DNA of 64,000 nt from Chitinispirillales bacterium. Its GTDB lineage: Bacteria; Fibrobacterota; Chitinivibrionia; Chitinivibrionales; Chitinispirillaceae. The notes beneath the pieces were generated by a model. It was not told where the DNA came from, did no database searches, and saw only the letters and a program-made list of their open reading frames with translations. The translations under genes were made by a program, and so were the position numbers. Below, in pieces: positions 9,467 through 17,203 of this stretch; within the stretch, counting starts at the first letter, position 1, and every line of letters begins with the position of its first letter. The stretch covers positions 1-64,000 of the forward strand of contig JAIRVB010000035.1 in NCBI GenBank assembly GCA_031254105.1. The letters are read 5' to 3'.

Positions 9467-9648
9467 CCGCGCCCTGAATGGGCGCACTGCCGAAAGGGCG
9501 GTCTTCGCAGCCCCGCGTTTGAACGCGGGGCGTTCCGGCGGGATGCATACATCCGGCATTGTGCTTTGGGGATCGGTAATCCGCACGGTATTTTTGCGCA
9601 TGGGGCTATAGAGACAGCTTTTCGGCAGTGCGCCCCTTCAGGGCGCGG
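9467..9648. repeat. Structured repeat element, copy 2
   Basis: This 182-bp copy starts with CCGCGCCCTGAA and ends with TTCAGGGCGCGG (12 perfect pairs). After one mismatch it continues with GGGCGCACTGCCGAAA against TTTCGGCAGTGCGCCC (16 perfect pairs). Inside are a hairpin CCCCGCG-TTTGAA-CGCGGGG, then GGGATCGGTAATCC, CGGTATTTTTGCGC and GGGGCTATAGAGACAGC. AGCCCC can also pair with GGGGCT, and GTCT with AGAC, giving a multi-branch fold. It lies between convergent hsp20 and the beta-lactamase-like gene. Compared with copy 1, two stem pairs change compensatorily (T-A to A-T, A-T to C-G). Confidence 0.8.
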
Positions 9649-9673
9649 AGAAATATTGTGCGTGAATACTTGG

Positions 9674-10711
9674 CTATTTATTGAACACAAGGTCTGCGAC
9701 TGCGGCCCTAACCTCATTTATAAGATCCCTGTTTGTTTTACGTTTCGGCCAGGTGTAGTTTGACAGAAGAGTCAATCCCGCGTTTCTGCTTCTGTCTACT
9801 ATTACAGCGCATCCTGTAAATCCGGTTTTTCCGAATGTTGTTTCTGTGCGGTTTTTCCCCATATATTCCTGATTTAGTTCCCATCCAAGTCCGGTGCGTT
9901 CACCATTTATTTGAGGGATTTGATTTGTATACATCGCTTCTAAAGTAGCGGTTCGGAAAAATGGTTTTCCACCGTCAAGCAGCATCTTTATAAATCTTAT
10001 AAGATCAGGCGCTGTTGAAAACAGACCCGCGGAACCGGGGGTCATTATTTTCCTGAGAATCCAGGCGCTTTCATCGTGAACCTCTCCCTGAATTGTCCTG
10101 CCCCGCCAGGGGTCTGTTTCGGTTGGTACGCAAACGACGTTTATTTTTTCAGGAAAAAATGTAGTGTTTTTCATTCCGAGCGGATTAAAAAAGGTATCTT
10201 GTGCAAATTTGTGCAGGGGTTTACCGCTTACCCTCTCTATAAGCATTCCAAGCAAAATACTTGTAGCGTTAGCGTAACAAAATTTTTCTCCGGGCGGGCT
10301 TTTCATTTTTACATTCAAAATTGTCCTGAACAACTCTTCGGGGGAAAGTTCCTTGCATTCCGAGAGCCGAAAATCAAAGTCAAGAGTATGGGTGAGCAAA
10401 TGTCCCAGGCAAATCTCGTTTTTGAAAGAACCATTATATACAGGAAGAAAATCGATCAGCCGGTCGGACAGTTTCAACTTTTTATGATCGATCAACCGAA
10501 GCGCAAGACTGCTTACCGGTATAGCCTTGGTGACGGATGCGCAATCAAAAATAGAATCTTCCCTCATAGGCTGCGCATCTTTATCATAAGTATAATGTCC
10601 GGCGGCAATTACAAACTCTTTCCCATCAACTATTCCCCCAAGCACGCAGCCGGGGAATATCTGACGCTCAATTGCCTGCTGTAAGTATTGACGGATTTTT
10701 TCTATGTTCAC
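9674..10711 (-). CDS. Serine beta-lactamase/esterase-fold hydrolase
   Basis: A 345-residue member of the class C beta-lactamase/DD-peptidase/esterase family (Beta-lactamase Pfam). The three active-site elements are SVTK (Ser59-Lys62), YAN (Tyr145-Asn147) and FGKTGFTG near 293, matching SxxK, YxN and KTG. GLGWELNQ before the KTG is typical of esterase-like members. There is no signal peptide, so a true secreted beta-lactamase is unlikely. A cytoplasmic esterase or peptidase is the better guess, substrate unknown. The gene lies 53 bp downstream of ispH-ubiA on the same strand and may share its transcript. Confidence 0.85.
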   Translation of the reverse strand: MNIEKIRQYLQQAIERQIFPGCVLGGIVDGKEFVIAAGHYTYDKDAQPMREDSIFDCASVTKAIPVSSLALRLIDHKKLKLSDRLIDFLPVYNGSFKNEICLGHLLTHTLDFDFRLSECKELSPEELFRTILNVKMKSPPGEKFCYANATSILLGMLIERVSGKPLHKFAQDTFFNPLGMKNTTFFPEKINVVCVPTETDPWRGRTIQGEVHDESAWILRKIMTPGSAGLFSTAPDLIRFIKMLLDGGKPFFRTATLEAMYTNQIPQINGERTGLGWELNQEYMGKNRTETTFGKTGFTGCAVIVDRSRNAGLTLLSNYTWPKRKTNRDLINEVRAAVADLVFNK

Positions 10712-10764
10712 GATTTCTCATCCTTTAGTTGGTCGATCTGTAAGAAATGAAACGGATCTCGTTT

Positions 10765-12537
10765 CTATCTGTTTATGAGTATTGTAGATATAAACGCGCC
10801 GAAGGCAGCCAAATAAAAAAGACCATCCGCAAGCAGGCTGAAGAGAGCGGAATGGTTTGAGCGTATCTTGACATTAAAGCGTACAAAAACCGCCGCGTAA
10901 AAGAGAACCGGAACTAAGAAAAGAAGACGCAGCGTTTTGGTATGACTGTAGGCTGTTAATCCCAAAACCGCGGGAGAGATAAGCAAAAGTGCGGTACTTG
11001 TCCATATCATAATAAAGATCGCCCTGCGGGCCATTTTTTCACCTATGATAGTTATAAGGGTCTCGCGGCCCATTATCCTATCGCCTTCTATATCTCTTAA
11101 GTCAAATATCAGTGATCTAAGAAAACTCAGTATAAAGATAAGTGAAAACGCGGTTATTGATGATGGGTCAATTACAAATGTATTCTTTATTGTCTGAGGC
11201 AAAAAAGTTAAAATCGTCGCCCATGCCAGAGCGACAAACAGGTCACGGGACGAGGGGATATCTTTGAGACTCTTATAAGGAAAGAATCTTTTTAGTTTTC
11301 CAGGGATAATTGTCACATGATAAGCCGAACCCGCAAGAGAGGCAAAAAGCATTAAGTAAAACGTTTGACTGTTGATAAGAAAGGAGCTTGCCAGTAAAAT
11401 CAAGATGCTTGCGCCGGACATAAAAAGCAGAAAACGCGGATATTTATTGTAGAATCTGTATTTCGAAATATCATGATGGAAAGTGTTCTCGCGGTTTGCC
11501 AGACTGTTCCAGAGGTAAACTGAGATAAAGTAAAAAAGCGTGATACCCGCTCCTGGTAAAGTAAACGGAATACCCTGCAATACGCACGAAACATAGTAAG
11601 CGGCAACAGTCCCTGTTGATACAAACAAATTTAAATTTACCATTATGTCAAAAAGCCGCATAAACGAGTTGGAGACGCTTTTACTTTTTGTCTGGCTCAT
11701 GAACTGCAGGTAATCGCAAACCCGCTTTATCATCCAGTTAGGTGTTGAGGCTCCGGCGGTTACTCCGATTGTCTTACATTTGGCAAGCAGGTCCCAGTTT
11801 ATGTCCTCCTCTGTTTCTACCGCTTGTGCAATAGTACCGCACTCCTGCGCGATTTTTGCCAGACGCTGGGTATTGGCGCTGTTTTTTCCGCCTACAACTA
11901 TTATGGCGTCAACTGAGCCCGCAAGCCGCTCTGTTTCTTCCTGACGCTGATCTGTAGCTGAACATATTGTTTTTTTAACAATTATTTCACTATTGCAAAA
12001 CCGTTTCTTGATTTTGCCGGCAATGGAATCAAAGAGAGCTCTGTCAAAAGTGGTTTGTGACACAAGGCAGATCTTTTCAAATTCTGGCAGATTGTTTACG
12101 TCATCAAGCGTTTGAATAAGATACCCGGAGGAACCTGCGTATCCTAAAAGCCCGGTCACTTCAGCGTGACCTTCATCACCTGTAATTATTATTTTGTAAC
12201 CATGATTGCGGTGCCGTTCGATTACTTTGTGTACAGTTTTTACTTTAGGGCAGGTACCGTCTACAATTTTGTATCCGGCTGTTTTATAATTGTCCATAAC
12301 TTCCGGCGCAACGCCGTGAGCTCGTATAAGAATAGTCGATGGCTTTGCAGGCAGGTTTTTCTCATCCAAAGCGCAAACGCCTCTATGGTTGAGCATCTCA
12401 ATTGTTTGCTTGTTGTGTATAAGCGGCCCCAAAGTATAAGTTGCTGATGACCTGTCATTTGACAGCTCAAGCGCCTGGTCAACAGCTCTCTTTACCCCCA
12501 TACAGAACCCTGCGGTCTGTGCAACAATTATTTTCAT
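10765..12537 (-). CDS. ispH: IspH-UbiA fusion (HMBPP reductase plus prenyltransferase-like membrane domain)
   Basis: A 590-residue two-part protein. Residues 1 to about 285 are IspH, the [4Fe-4S] enzyme that reduces HMBPP to IPP and DMAPP in the MEP pathway. The cluster cysteines are visible at Cys12 (GFCMGVKRA), near 96 (DGTCPKVKTVH) and near 192 (ICSATDQRQ). Residues about 300-590 are hydrophobic with 7-9 membrane spans. They contain DLRDIEGDRIMGRETL, the second Asp-rich motif of UbiA prenyltransferases. The first Asp-rich motif (NDxxD) is not evident; NSLANRENTFHHD occupies that place. The frame is continuous with no stop between the halves. The fusion would place an isoprenoid precursor enzyme at the membrane beside a prenyl-transferring domain. 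No clear ribosome-binding site precedes the ATG. Confidence 0.88.
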   Translation of the reverse strand: MKIIVAQTAGFCMGVKRAVDQALELSNDRSSATYTLGPLIHNKQTIEMLNHRGVCALDEKNLPAKPSTILIRAHGVAPEVMDNYKTAGYKIVDGTCPKVKTVHKVIERHRNHGYKIIITGDEGHAEVTGLLGYAGSSGYLIQTLDDVNNLPEFEKICLVSQTTFDRALFDSIAGKIKKRFCNSEIIVKKTICSATDQRQEETERLAGSVDAIIVVGGKNSANTQRLAKIAQECGTIAQAVETEEDINWDLLAKCKTIGVTAGASTPNWMIKRVCDYLQFMSQTKSKSVSNSFMRLFDIMVNLNLFVSTGTVAAYYVSCVLQGIPFTLPGAGITLFYFISVYLWNSLANRENTFHHDISKYRFYNKYPRFLLFMSGASILILLASSFLINSQTFYLMLFASLAGSAYHVTIIPGKLKRFFPYKSLKDIPSSRDLFVALAWATILTFLPQTIKNTFVIDPSSITAFSLIFILSFLRSLIFDLRDIEGDRIMGRETLITIIGEKMARRAIFIMIWTSTALLLISPAVLGLTAYSHTKTLRLLFLVPVLFYAAVFVRFNVKIRSNHSALFSLLADGLFYLAAFGAFISTILINR

Positions 12538-12646
12538 TTATAGTAAGTTTCGGAAAAGTTTTCACTGAAAATTATCACATCTATTAAAATAATTCATTTT
12601 TGATACATATCACCACAAAAAGACCCGAAAGAACAGTGGATAGAAG

Positions 12647-13546
12647 ATGCCGTTTATAGATGTAAAAAATTTGAACCGTTCGTTTGGCCATAAATCTATT
12701 CTGAAAGATGTTTCATTACAGATAGATAAGAGAAGCGTGTATGGACTTGTGGGACTCAACGGCTCCGGCAAAACTACTTTAATCCGCATATTGCTTGGAC
12801 TGCTAAATAAGGATGGCGGCAGCGTGAGCGTGGGCGGTTACGACCCGTGGAAACATCAGACGGAGTACTACCGCAAAACCGGAGTTGTACTTGAAAACGA
12901 CGGCTTTTTTGGTAATCTCAGCGTTATGGATAATTTAAAAATATTCGCCTCCGCTAAGGGCGTTTCATGGAAAGAAGCGCAAAAATATTTTGAGGATTAC
13001 TGGGGCGGCACCGAAATTTTTGCAGCGTCACGCAAAGTAAAGTTTCTCTCAAGAGGTCAGAAAGTTCAGTGCGGTTTATGCAGGGCGTTTCTTGGCTGGC
13101 CGCAAGTTTGTTTCTTTGATGAACCTGCTGTAAGCCTTGACATAAAAGCGTATGAACATTTTAAACTGATATCAAAAGAAGCTGTTTCGCGCGGAGCGGT
13201 GCAGCTTATAAGCTCTCATCAGCTTGAAACAATAGATGAACTTTGTGATCGCGCAGGCCTGCTCAAAGATGGGCAGCTTGAGGAGCTTGATAAAAAAGCG
13301 GGGCTTGAGGCGTGGGTGATAAGAGTTCTCAATAGCGGGGAGTGGGGAAAGATAGTCAGCGGCAGCGGTGGCAGTAATATTGCGGTTGATGGGGGAGTAA
13401 TAAACTTTTCGGTGAACGGCAGCCAAAAGTGTATTCCGCAAATCGTAAAAAATCTGGCGCTTGCCGGATGCGATATTTGTGAAGTGCGTCAGGTGAAGCC
13501 GGGGTTTTCAGATACTATTAAAAATATCTATAAGACAGAAATTTAA
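12647..13546 (+). CDS. ABC transporter ATP-binding protein
   Basis: A 299-residue nucleotide-binding subunit. Walker A is GLNGSGKTTL, Walker B is VCFFDEPAVSLD, and the H-loop is SSHQ. The signature reads LSRGQKVQ rather than LSGGQ. The layout matches the CcmA/DrrA/BcrA group of exporters, with a C-terminal extension (about 215-299) of unknown role. No permease lies next to it: NIF3 follows 36 bp later on the same strand, and ispH is divergent. The substrate and partner cannot be inferred. GGATAGAAG precedes the ATG as a weak ribosome-binding site. Confidence 0.88.
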   Translation: MPFIDVKNLNRSFGHKSILKDVSLQIDKRSVYGLVGLNGSGKTTLIRILLGLLNKDGGSVSVGGYDPWKHQTEYYRKTGVVLENDGFFGNLSVMDNLKIFASAKGVSWKEAQKYFEDYWGGTEIFAASRKVKFLSRGQKVQCGLCRAFLGWPQVCFFDEPAVSLDIKAYEHFKLISKEAVSRGAVQLISSHQLETIDELCDRAGLLKDGQLEELDKKAGLEAWVIRVLNSGEWGKIVSGSGGSNIAVDGGVINFSVNGSQKCIPQIVKNLALAGCDICEVRQVKPGFSDTIKNIYKTEI

Positions 13547-13582
13547 TTGCAGTAATAGAGCCTTTTACAAAGGAGGAGTCCT

Positions 13583-14371
13583 GTGAAACGTAGTAAAAGT
13601 AAACCTAAACAGAAAATTTCCAGAGACGCGGTCGTATCATTTTTAGACAAGACGCTGCGCACCTCAGAGATAGGCGACAGTTCTGTTAATGGTTTGCAAG
13701 TGGAAGGTAATCAAGAGATAACGAAAATCGGGCTTGCCGTTGACGCGTGCCTCGAAGCTTACAGGCTCGCTCAAAAAAACGGCTGTCAGATGGTTATCGC
13801 TCATCACGGAATAATTTGGAACGGAATTAAAAATATAAGAGGACCGTTATTGAGACAGCTTGACTTCCTCATAAGTAACAAAATTAATCTTTACGCCTCA
13901 CATCTTCCCCTTGACCTTCACCCAACTCTCGGCAATAATGTACATTTAGCAAAGGCGTTTGGTCTTAAAGGGCTAAAATCATTTGGCGTGTATACTAACG
14001 GAGTGCACTTAGGATTTGAGGGAACCTTTTCAAAAGCAGTCACCCTCGAATCAACAGGTAAATTGATGAAAGAGAAATTTGGAAGCCCTGTTTCATACTT
14101 ACCGTTCGGGCCGAAAAAAATACGTACAGCGGCTGTAATCTCCGGACGCGGCTCCTCCGCTCTTGCTGAAGCGGTAGAGAAAAAAATAGACCTTTTTATC
14201 ACCGGTGAACTGATACACGAGAGTTACCATATCGCTCTTGAAGGCGGCATCAATACTGTTTGCGGCGGTCATTACCACACTGAAAAAAGCGGGGTACAAG
14301 CTTTAGGTGATTTGTTGAAAGAGAAATTTGGGGTTGAGACGGTTTTTTTAGATGTGCCGACTTCGTTTTAA
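13583..14371 (+). CDS. NIF3-like dinuclear metal centre protein (YbgI family)
   Basis: A 262-residue member of the NIF3/YbgI family, hexameric proteins with a dinuclear metal site and still uncertain biochemical role, often named GTP cyclohydrolase I type 2. The metal-ligand motifs are present: VIAHHGIIW, LPLDLHPTLGNN and GGHYHTEKSG. The start is GTG with AGGAGG nine bases upstream. The protein lacks the central inserted domain found in longer NIF3 proteins. It follows the ABC ATPase after 36 bp, so they may be co-transcribed. The 3' flank contains a DUF2442 relic. Confidence 0.9.
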   Translation: MKRSKSKPKQKISRDAVVSFLDKTLRTSEIGDSSVNGLQVEGNQEITKIGLAVDACLEAYRLAQKNGCQMVIAHHGIIWNGIKNIRGPLLRQLDFLISNKINLYASHLPLDLHPTLGNNVHLAKAFGLKGLKSFGVYTNGVHLGFEGTFSKAVTLESTGKLMKEKFGSPVSYLPFGPKKIRTAAVISGRGSSALAEAVEKKIDLFITGELIHESYHIALEGGINTVCGGHYHTEKSGVQALGDLLKEKFGVETVFLDVPTSF

Positions 14372-14454
14372 CGCGTAAGAAAAAAATCTTTTGGAAGAAT
14401 AGATCCGATAGAATAACGCGGTATATGATGTAAATAGCATTTGATCAAATAGTT

Positions 14455-14714
14455 CATGTAGATAACCATACGCCTATTAAAAGCGTAGTGTCTGTCCATC
14501 CTCTTGATGATTATAAATTAAGGTTCGGTTTGACACGGGTGAAGGATAATTTTTTGATTCTAAACCATATCTGAAATATCAGCGTTTTGAGTCTCTGAAG
14601 GGTAAATAAACCTTCAATGACGTGTATCTCAGTAGTTATAGCACACCAATATGGCAGGATGGCGCTGCAGATATTGATCCTGAATGGATGTTTCAGGATG
14701 GGGTTGATGGTTGA
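14455..14714 (+). pseudogene. DUF2442 family relic
   Basis: The gap after NIF3 encodes recognisable pieces of a DUF2442 protein, a small family often paired with toxin-like DUF4160 genes. In one frame HTPIKSVVSVHPLDDYKLRF appears. After a shift in the T run near 14551 the +1 frame reads DSKPYLKYQRFESLKGK. A TAA follows, and then TFNDVYLSSYSTPIWQDG and ADIDPEWMFQDG complete the domain. One frameshift and one internal stop break it, and no start is left. The family normally has about 80-100 residues with a WPNGxDIxPE motif, which here reads IWQDGAADIDPE. No partner toxin gene is seen. Confidence 0.65.
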
Positions 14715-14726
14715 CTTTTGCATTTT

Positions 14727-15788
14727 TTAATTTGAATGATTCATCATAAAAGCAGTAAGCTGACCGCAGGCGCCCATAATATCCTGTCCGCGGCTGCGCC
14801 TGATTGTCGCTGCCAAACCGCGGCTGTGAAGTGAGGCTGAGAAACGTTCCACCAGCTTTTCGGCAGGGGAACCATACTCTTTACTTCCGGCAGGATTTAC
14901 AGGAATCAGATTTATCTTGCATGGAAATCCCCCTAGCATTTTATAAAGAGCGGATGCGGCTGCTGCGGTATCAGTAATCCCATTTATCAACACATATTCG
15001 AAAGTAACTCTGCGTCCTGTTTTGTGATAGTAGCGTTTAGCAATTTCAACAAGCTGTTCAATCGGGTATTTGCGGTTTATCGGCATGTAACTGTTTCGCA
15101 GGTCATTGTTCCATGCATTAAGAGAAATCGCAAGACCAATGGTCAGATCCTCTTTCATAAGCCTTTCAATTGAAGGTACAACTCCGGCGGTAGAAACAGT
15201 TATTCTGCGCGCTCCGATGTTAAACCCATCTTCCGCCATAATAACAGAAAGCGCTGATCTGAAGTTATCAAAGTTACTTAGAGCTTCCCCCATGCCCATA
15301 AAGACAACATTGGTTATTAGTTTATCACCTTTATTAAAAAGATAATCGTTTATCCCTATAAGCTGACCCAAAATTTCCTCTTGTGTTAAATTACGAATAA
15401 AGCCAAGTTTCGCGGTTTCGCAAAAAGCGCATCCAAGTCCGCACCCAAGCTGGCTTGAGATACAGGCGGTTCTGCGGTTATCATCTATCAGAAGTACACT
15501 TTCGGCGATATGTTTTGATTCGTAGAGTTCAAAACCGAATTTTACAGCGTCGCCAAATTTTGACTCAAGCACGCGGCGCGATTCAAGTTTACTAATTCCA
15601 GCACATGCTTCAAGCCGCGCTCTGAAACTTTTTGGCATGTCGCTCATAGTCTCAAAGCCGCTGAGCCGCTTCTGATAGATCCATTTGTAAATTTGACGGG
15701 CGTGAAATTTTTTCCCGCCCAATCCTAAAACGAACTCTTCTATTTGCGGGAGAGACAGGTTTTTCAGACGGACAGCTTTACACTGCAC
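14727..15788 (-). CDS. rlmN: Dual-specificity 23S rRNA/tRNA adenine-C2 methyltransferase
   Basis: A 353-residue radical SAM enzyme that methylates C2 of A2503 in 23S rRNA and A37 of some tRNAs. The radical SAM cysteines are in SQLGCGLGCAFCETA. The methyl-carrying C-terminal Cys is in GQDIMGACGQL, the cysteine that separates RlmN/Cfr from other radical SAM proteins. MGMGEALSNFDN and ISLNAWNNDLR are further family motifs. The length is typical for RlmN. The start is GTG without a strong ribosome-binding site, so the exact N-terminus is uncertain. Cfr is excluded in practice by the chromosomal setting and RlmN-like C-terminus. Confidence 0.93.
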   Translation of the reverse strand: MQCKAVRLKNLSLPQIEEFVLGLGGKKFHARQIYKWIYQKRLSGFETMSDMPKSFRARLEACAGISKLESRRVLESKFGDAVKFGFELYESKHIAESVLLIDDNRRTACISSQLGCGLGCAFCETAKLGFIRNLTQEEILGQLIGINDYLFNKGDKLITNVVFMGMGEALSNFDNFRSALSVIMAEDGFNIGARRITVSTAGVVPSIERLMKEDLTIGLAISLNAWNNDLRNSYMPINRKYPIEQLVEIAKRYYHKTGRRVTFEYVLINGITDTAAAASALYKMLGGFPCKINLIPVNPAGSKEYGSPAEKLVERFSASLHSRGLAATIRRSRGQDIMGACGQLTAFMMNHSN

Positions 15789-15805
15789 CGATGCAGAAGA
15801 TAACT

Positions 15806-15995
15806 TTTCTATTGTTGCCTGTCCTTTTTGAATGGTATTTGCTTCTCTAAAAAATATACTTTGGGGCAGACAAAAACACTTAATGAAGTAGCAGATGGTT
15901 TATTGTATAATAAAAGAACGTTGGCATTTTTTGATGATGTTTGCAAAAAGATTGATAACGTACACTGGAGTAAATTAATTTATATTTCTCCATAG
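15806..15995 (+). pseudogene. Possible gene-end fragment of unknown type
   Basis: Between rlmN and the next module, one + frame runs without a stop from about 15806 to the TAG at 15993-15995. It ends in protein-like text (TLNEVADGLLYNKRTLAFFD, then DVCKKIDNVHWSKLIYISP). There is no ATG with a ribosome-binding site at its front. It resembles the tail of a lost gene, but I cannot name the family and chance is a real alternative. The remaining bases up to 16088 show nothing else. Confidence 0.2.
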
Positions 15996-16088
15996 AAAAA
16001 TTCATGCCCTATCTTTTGTGTGGATAGCTGGCAGTTAGTTAAAGGCTGTAATAAGAAGTTTCTTGTTGGTGTAACAAAGGAGCCAAGT

Positions 16089-16622
16089 ATGAATCCTGTG
16101 CCGAATACCCAAGACAAAAATATTGATCCTGATATCAACGAACTTTTAGAAAAAATTGCGAAGAGTGCCGCAAATACTGATGAGGAGAGGCTCAAATATG
16201 AGTTATGGTTTAATAAGGGACACCAAAAGGGGCGTGCGCTGGGGTATAAGGAAGGGTTTGAGCAGGGGAAATTAGAAGAGCGTAAGAAGGCTCTTACGAG
16301 AGAAATGACTAACCTTAAGAGGGTTCTATCTCGTCCAGCTGCAATTTTTTATCGTGTCCTTATAGAAGTTTGTGGCATTAATGAAAGTGACCTATTACAA
16401 GTTAGGCTTGGACACGACCGCACTACTGGTGTTCCAACTGTTCTTATCATTGTATCAAAAACTGTAAAAAATAAAATGGATGTTATACATGATATTGCAA
16501 GCGCTATAGAGATATATATGTACCACCGTGAAGAACGAGACTGTCAACTTCGTGTTGTGCCTGAAATCTCCCTCAATACAGATTTAATTAACCATGATTT
16601 TCCAGTACTCGGAGAGATTTAA
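16089..16622 (+). CDS. Uncharacterised protein with coiled-coil, first gene of a two-gene module
   Basis: I do not recognise this 177-residue protein. The ATG has AAAGGAG upstream; an open frame continues 23 codons further without a site. Residues about 15-80 are charged and helical with a GHQKGRALGYKEGFEQGKLEE coiled-coil-like stretch. The C-terminal half (about 95-177) alternates strands and helices (VPTVLIIVSKTV, then a helix, then CQLRVVPEI). That layout would fit a small alpha/beta domain such as a degenerate nucleotidyltransferase, although no GSxxxG/DxD motif is visible. Its TAA overlaps the ATG of the HEPN-like gene by one base, so the two are surely coupled. A toxin-antitoxin arrangement is inferred, not shown. 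Confidence 0.7.
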   Translation: MNPVPNTQDKNIDPDINELLEKIAKSAANTDEERLKYELWFNKGHQKGRALGYKEGFEQGKLEERKKALTREMTNLKRVLSRPAAIFYRVLIEVCGINESDLLQVRLGHDRTTGVPTVLIIVSKTVKNKMDVIHDIASAIEIYMYHREERDCQLRVVPEISLNTDLINHDFPVLGEI

Positions 16623-17116
16623 TGGGAACATGTAAGGAGCATAAAAAGCAGGCGTTTCATAATGACGAGTTTCGTAAGTTTATTGTACGTCACGATAGGC
16701 CTGCAAAATATAATGACTGGTATGTAACTACATCTTTCTATTCGGCTGTGCACTACATAGAAGCGATGTTTGACGTAATAGAGCCAAGTGTAACAATCGA
16801 AGGTGTGTCGGAGACTGTAAAACACAGTGATCAGCTGAGCAATAAATTATTTACCGATGTCACGATAAAACCTCCACGAAAAACTGCCCACGCTATAAGA
16901 CTCCAAACGTTAAAAGAAAACTCTGAATTAAATGGCAAATCTGTATTTAGCAGAATATACATAGGTTATAATAGACTTTACAGAGAAGCTCAGGATGGAA
17001 TATACAATTTCATGAATCCTGAATTGTACAATCTGGTTTCTATAGGAAGCCGCTTGGACACTGTAAGCAAGTTGTGCAGCGAGTTAACTACTTTTAAGGG
17101 TGGCAGCTGTAAATAA
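16622..17116 (+). CDS. HEPN-like domain protein, second gene of a coupled pair
   Basis: A 164-residue all-helical protein. The pattern of WYVTTSFYSAVHYIEAMF, then KHSDQLS, then IYIGYNRLYREAQDG resembles HEPN-type proteins, where a Trp/Tyr-rich helix with a His is followed by a paired helix ending in SxxARY-like text. HEPN proteins are often RNA-cutting toxins or partners of nucleotidyltransferases. The RX4-6H signature is not in its usual place (FRKFIVRH near the N-terminus is the only match), so RNase activity is uncertain. It begins within the stop codon of the preceding gene (TAATG). No further gene follows on this strand before clpX converges. Confidence 0.6.
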   Translation: MGTCKEHKKQAFHNDEFRKFIVRHDRPAKYNDWYVTTSFYSAVHYIEAMFDVIEPSVTIEGVSETVKHSDQLSNKLFTDVTIKPPRKTAHAIRLQTLKENSELNGKSVFSRIYIGYNRLYREAQDGIYNFMNPELYNLVSIGSRLDTVSKLCSELTTFKGGSCK

Positions 17117-17203
17117 AACACTAACTCTGTAAAAACCCATAGCAACCCCTCTGAAACTATCTTCCGAAGGTGTCACTGCAAATCTAACATAACTCCGAGA
17201 AAC

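Noticed and set aside
9457-9763. Open frames on both strands over structured element copy 2
   Set aside because: They read through the stem-loop repeat and are side effects of its GC-rich arms.
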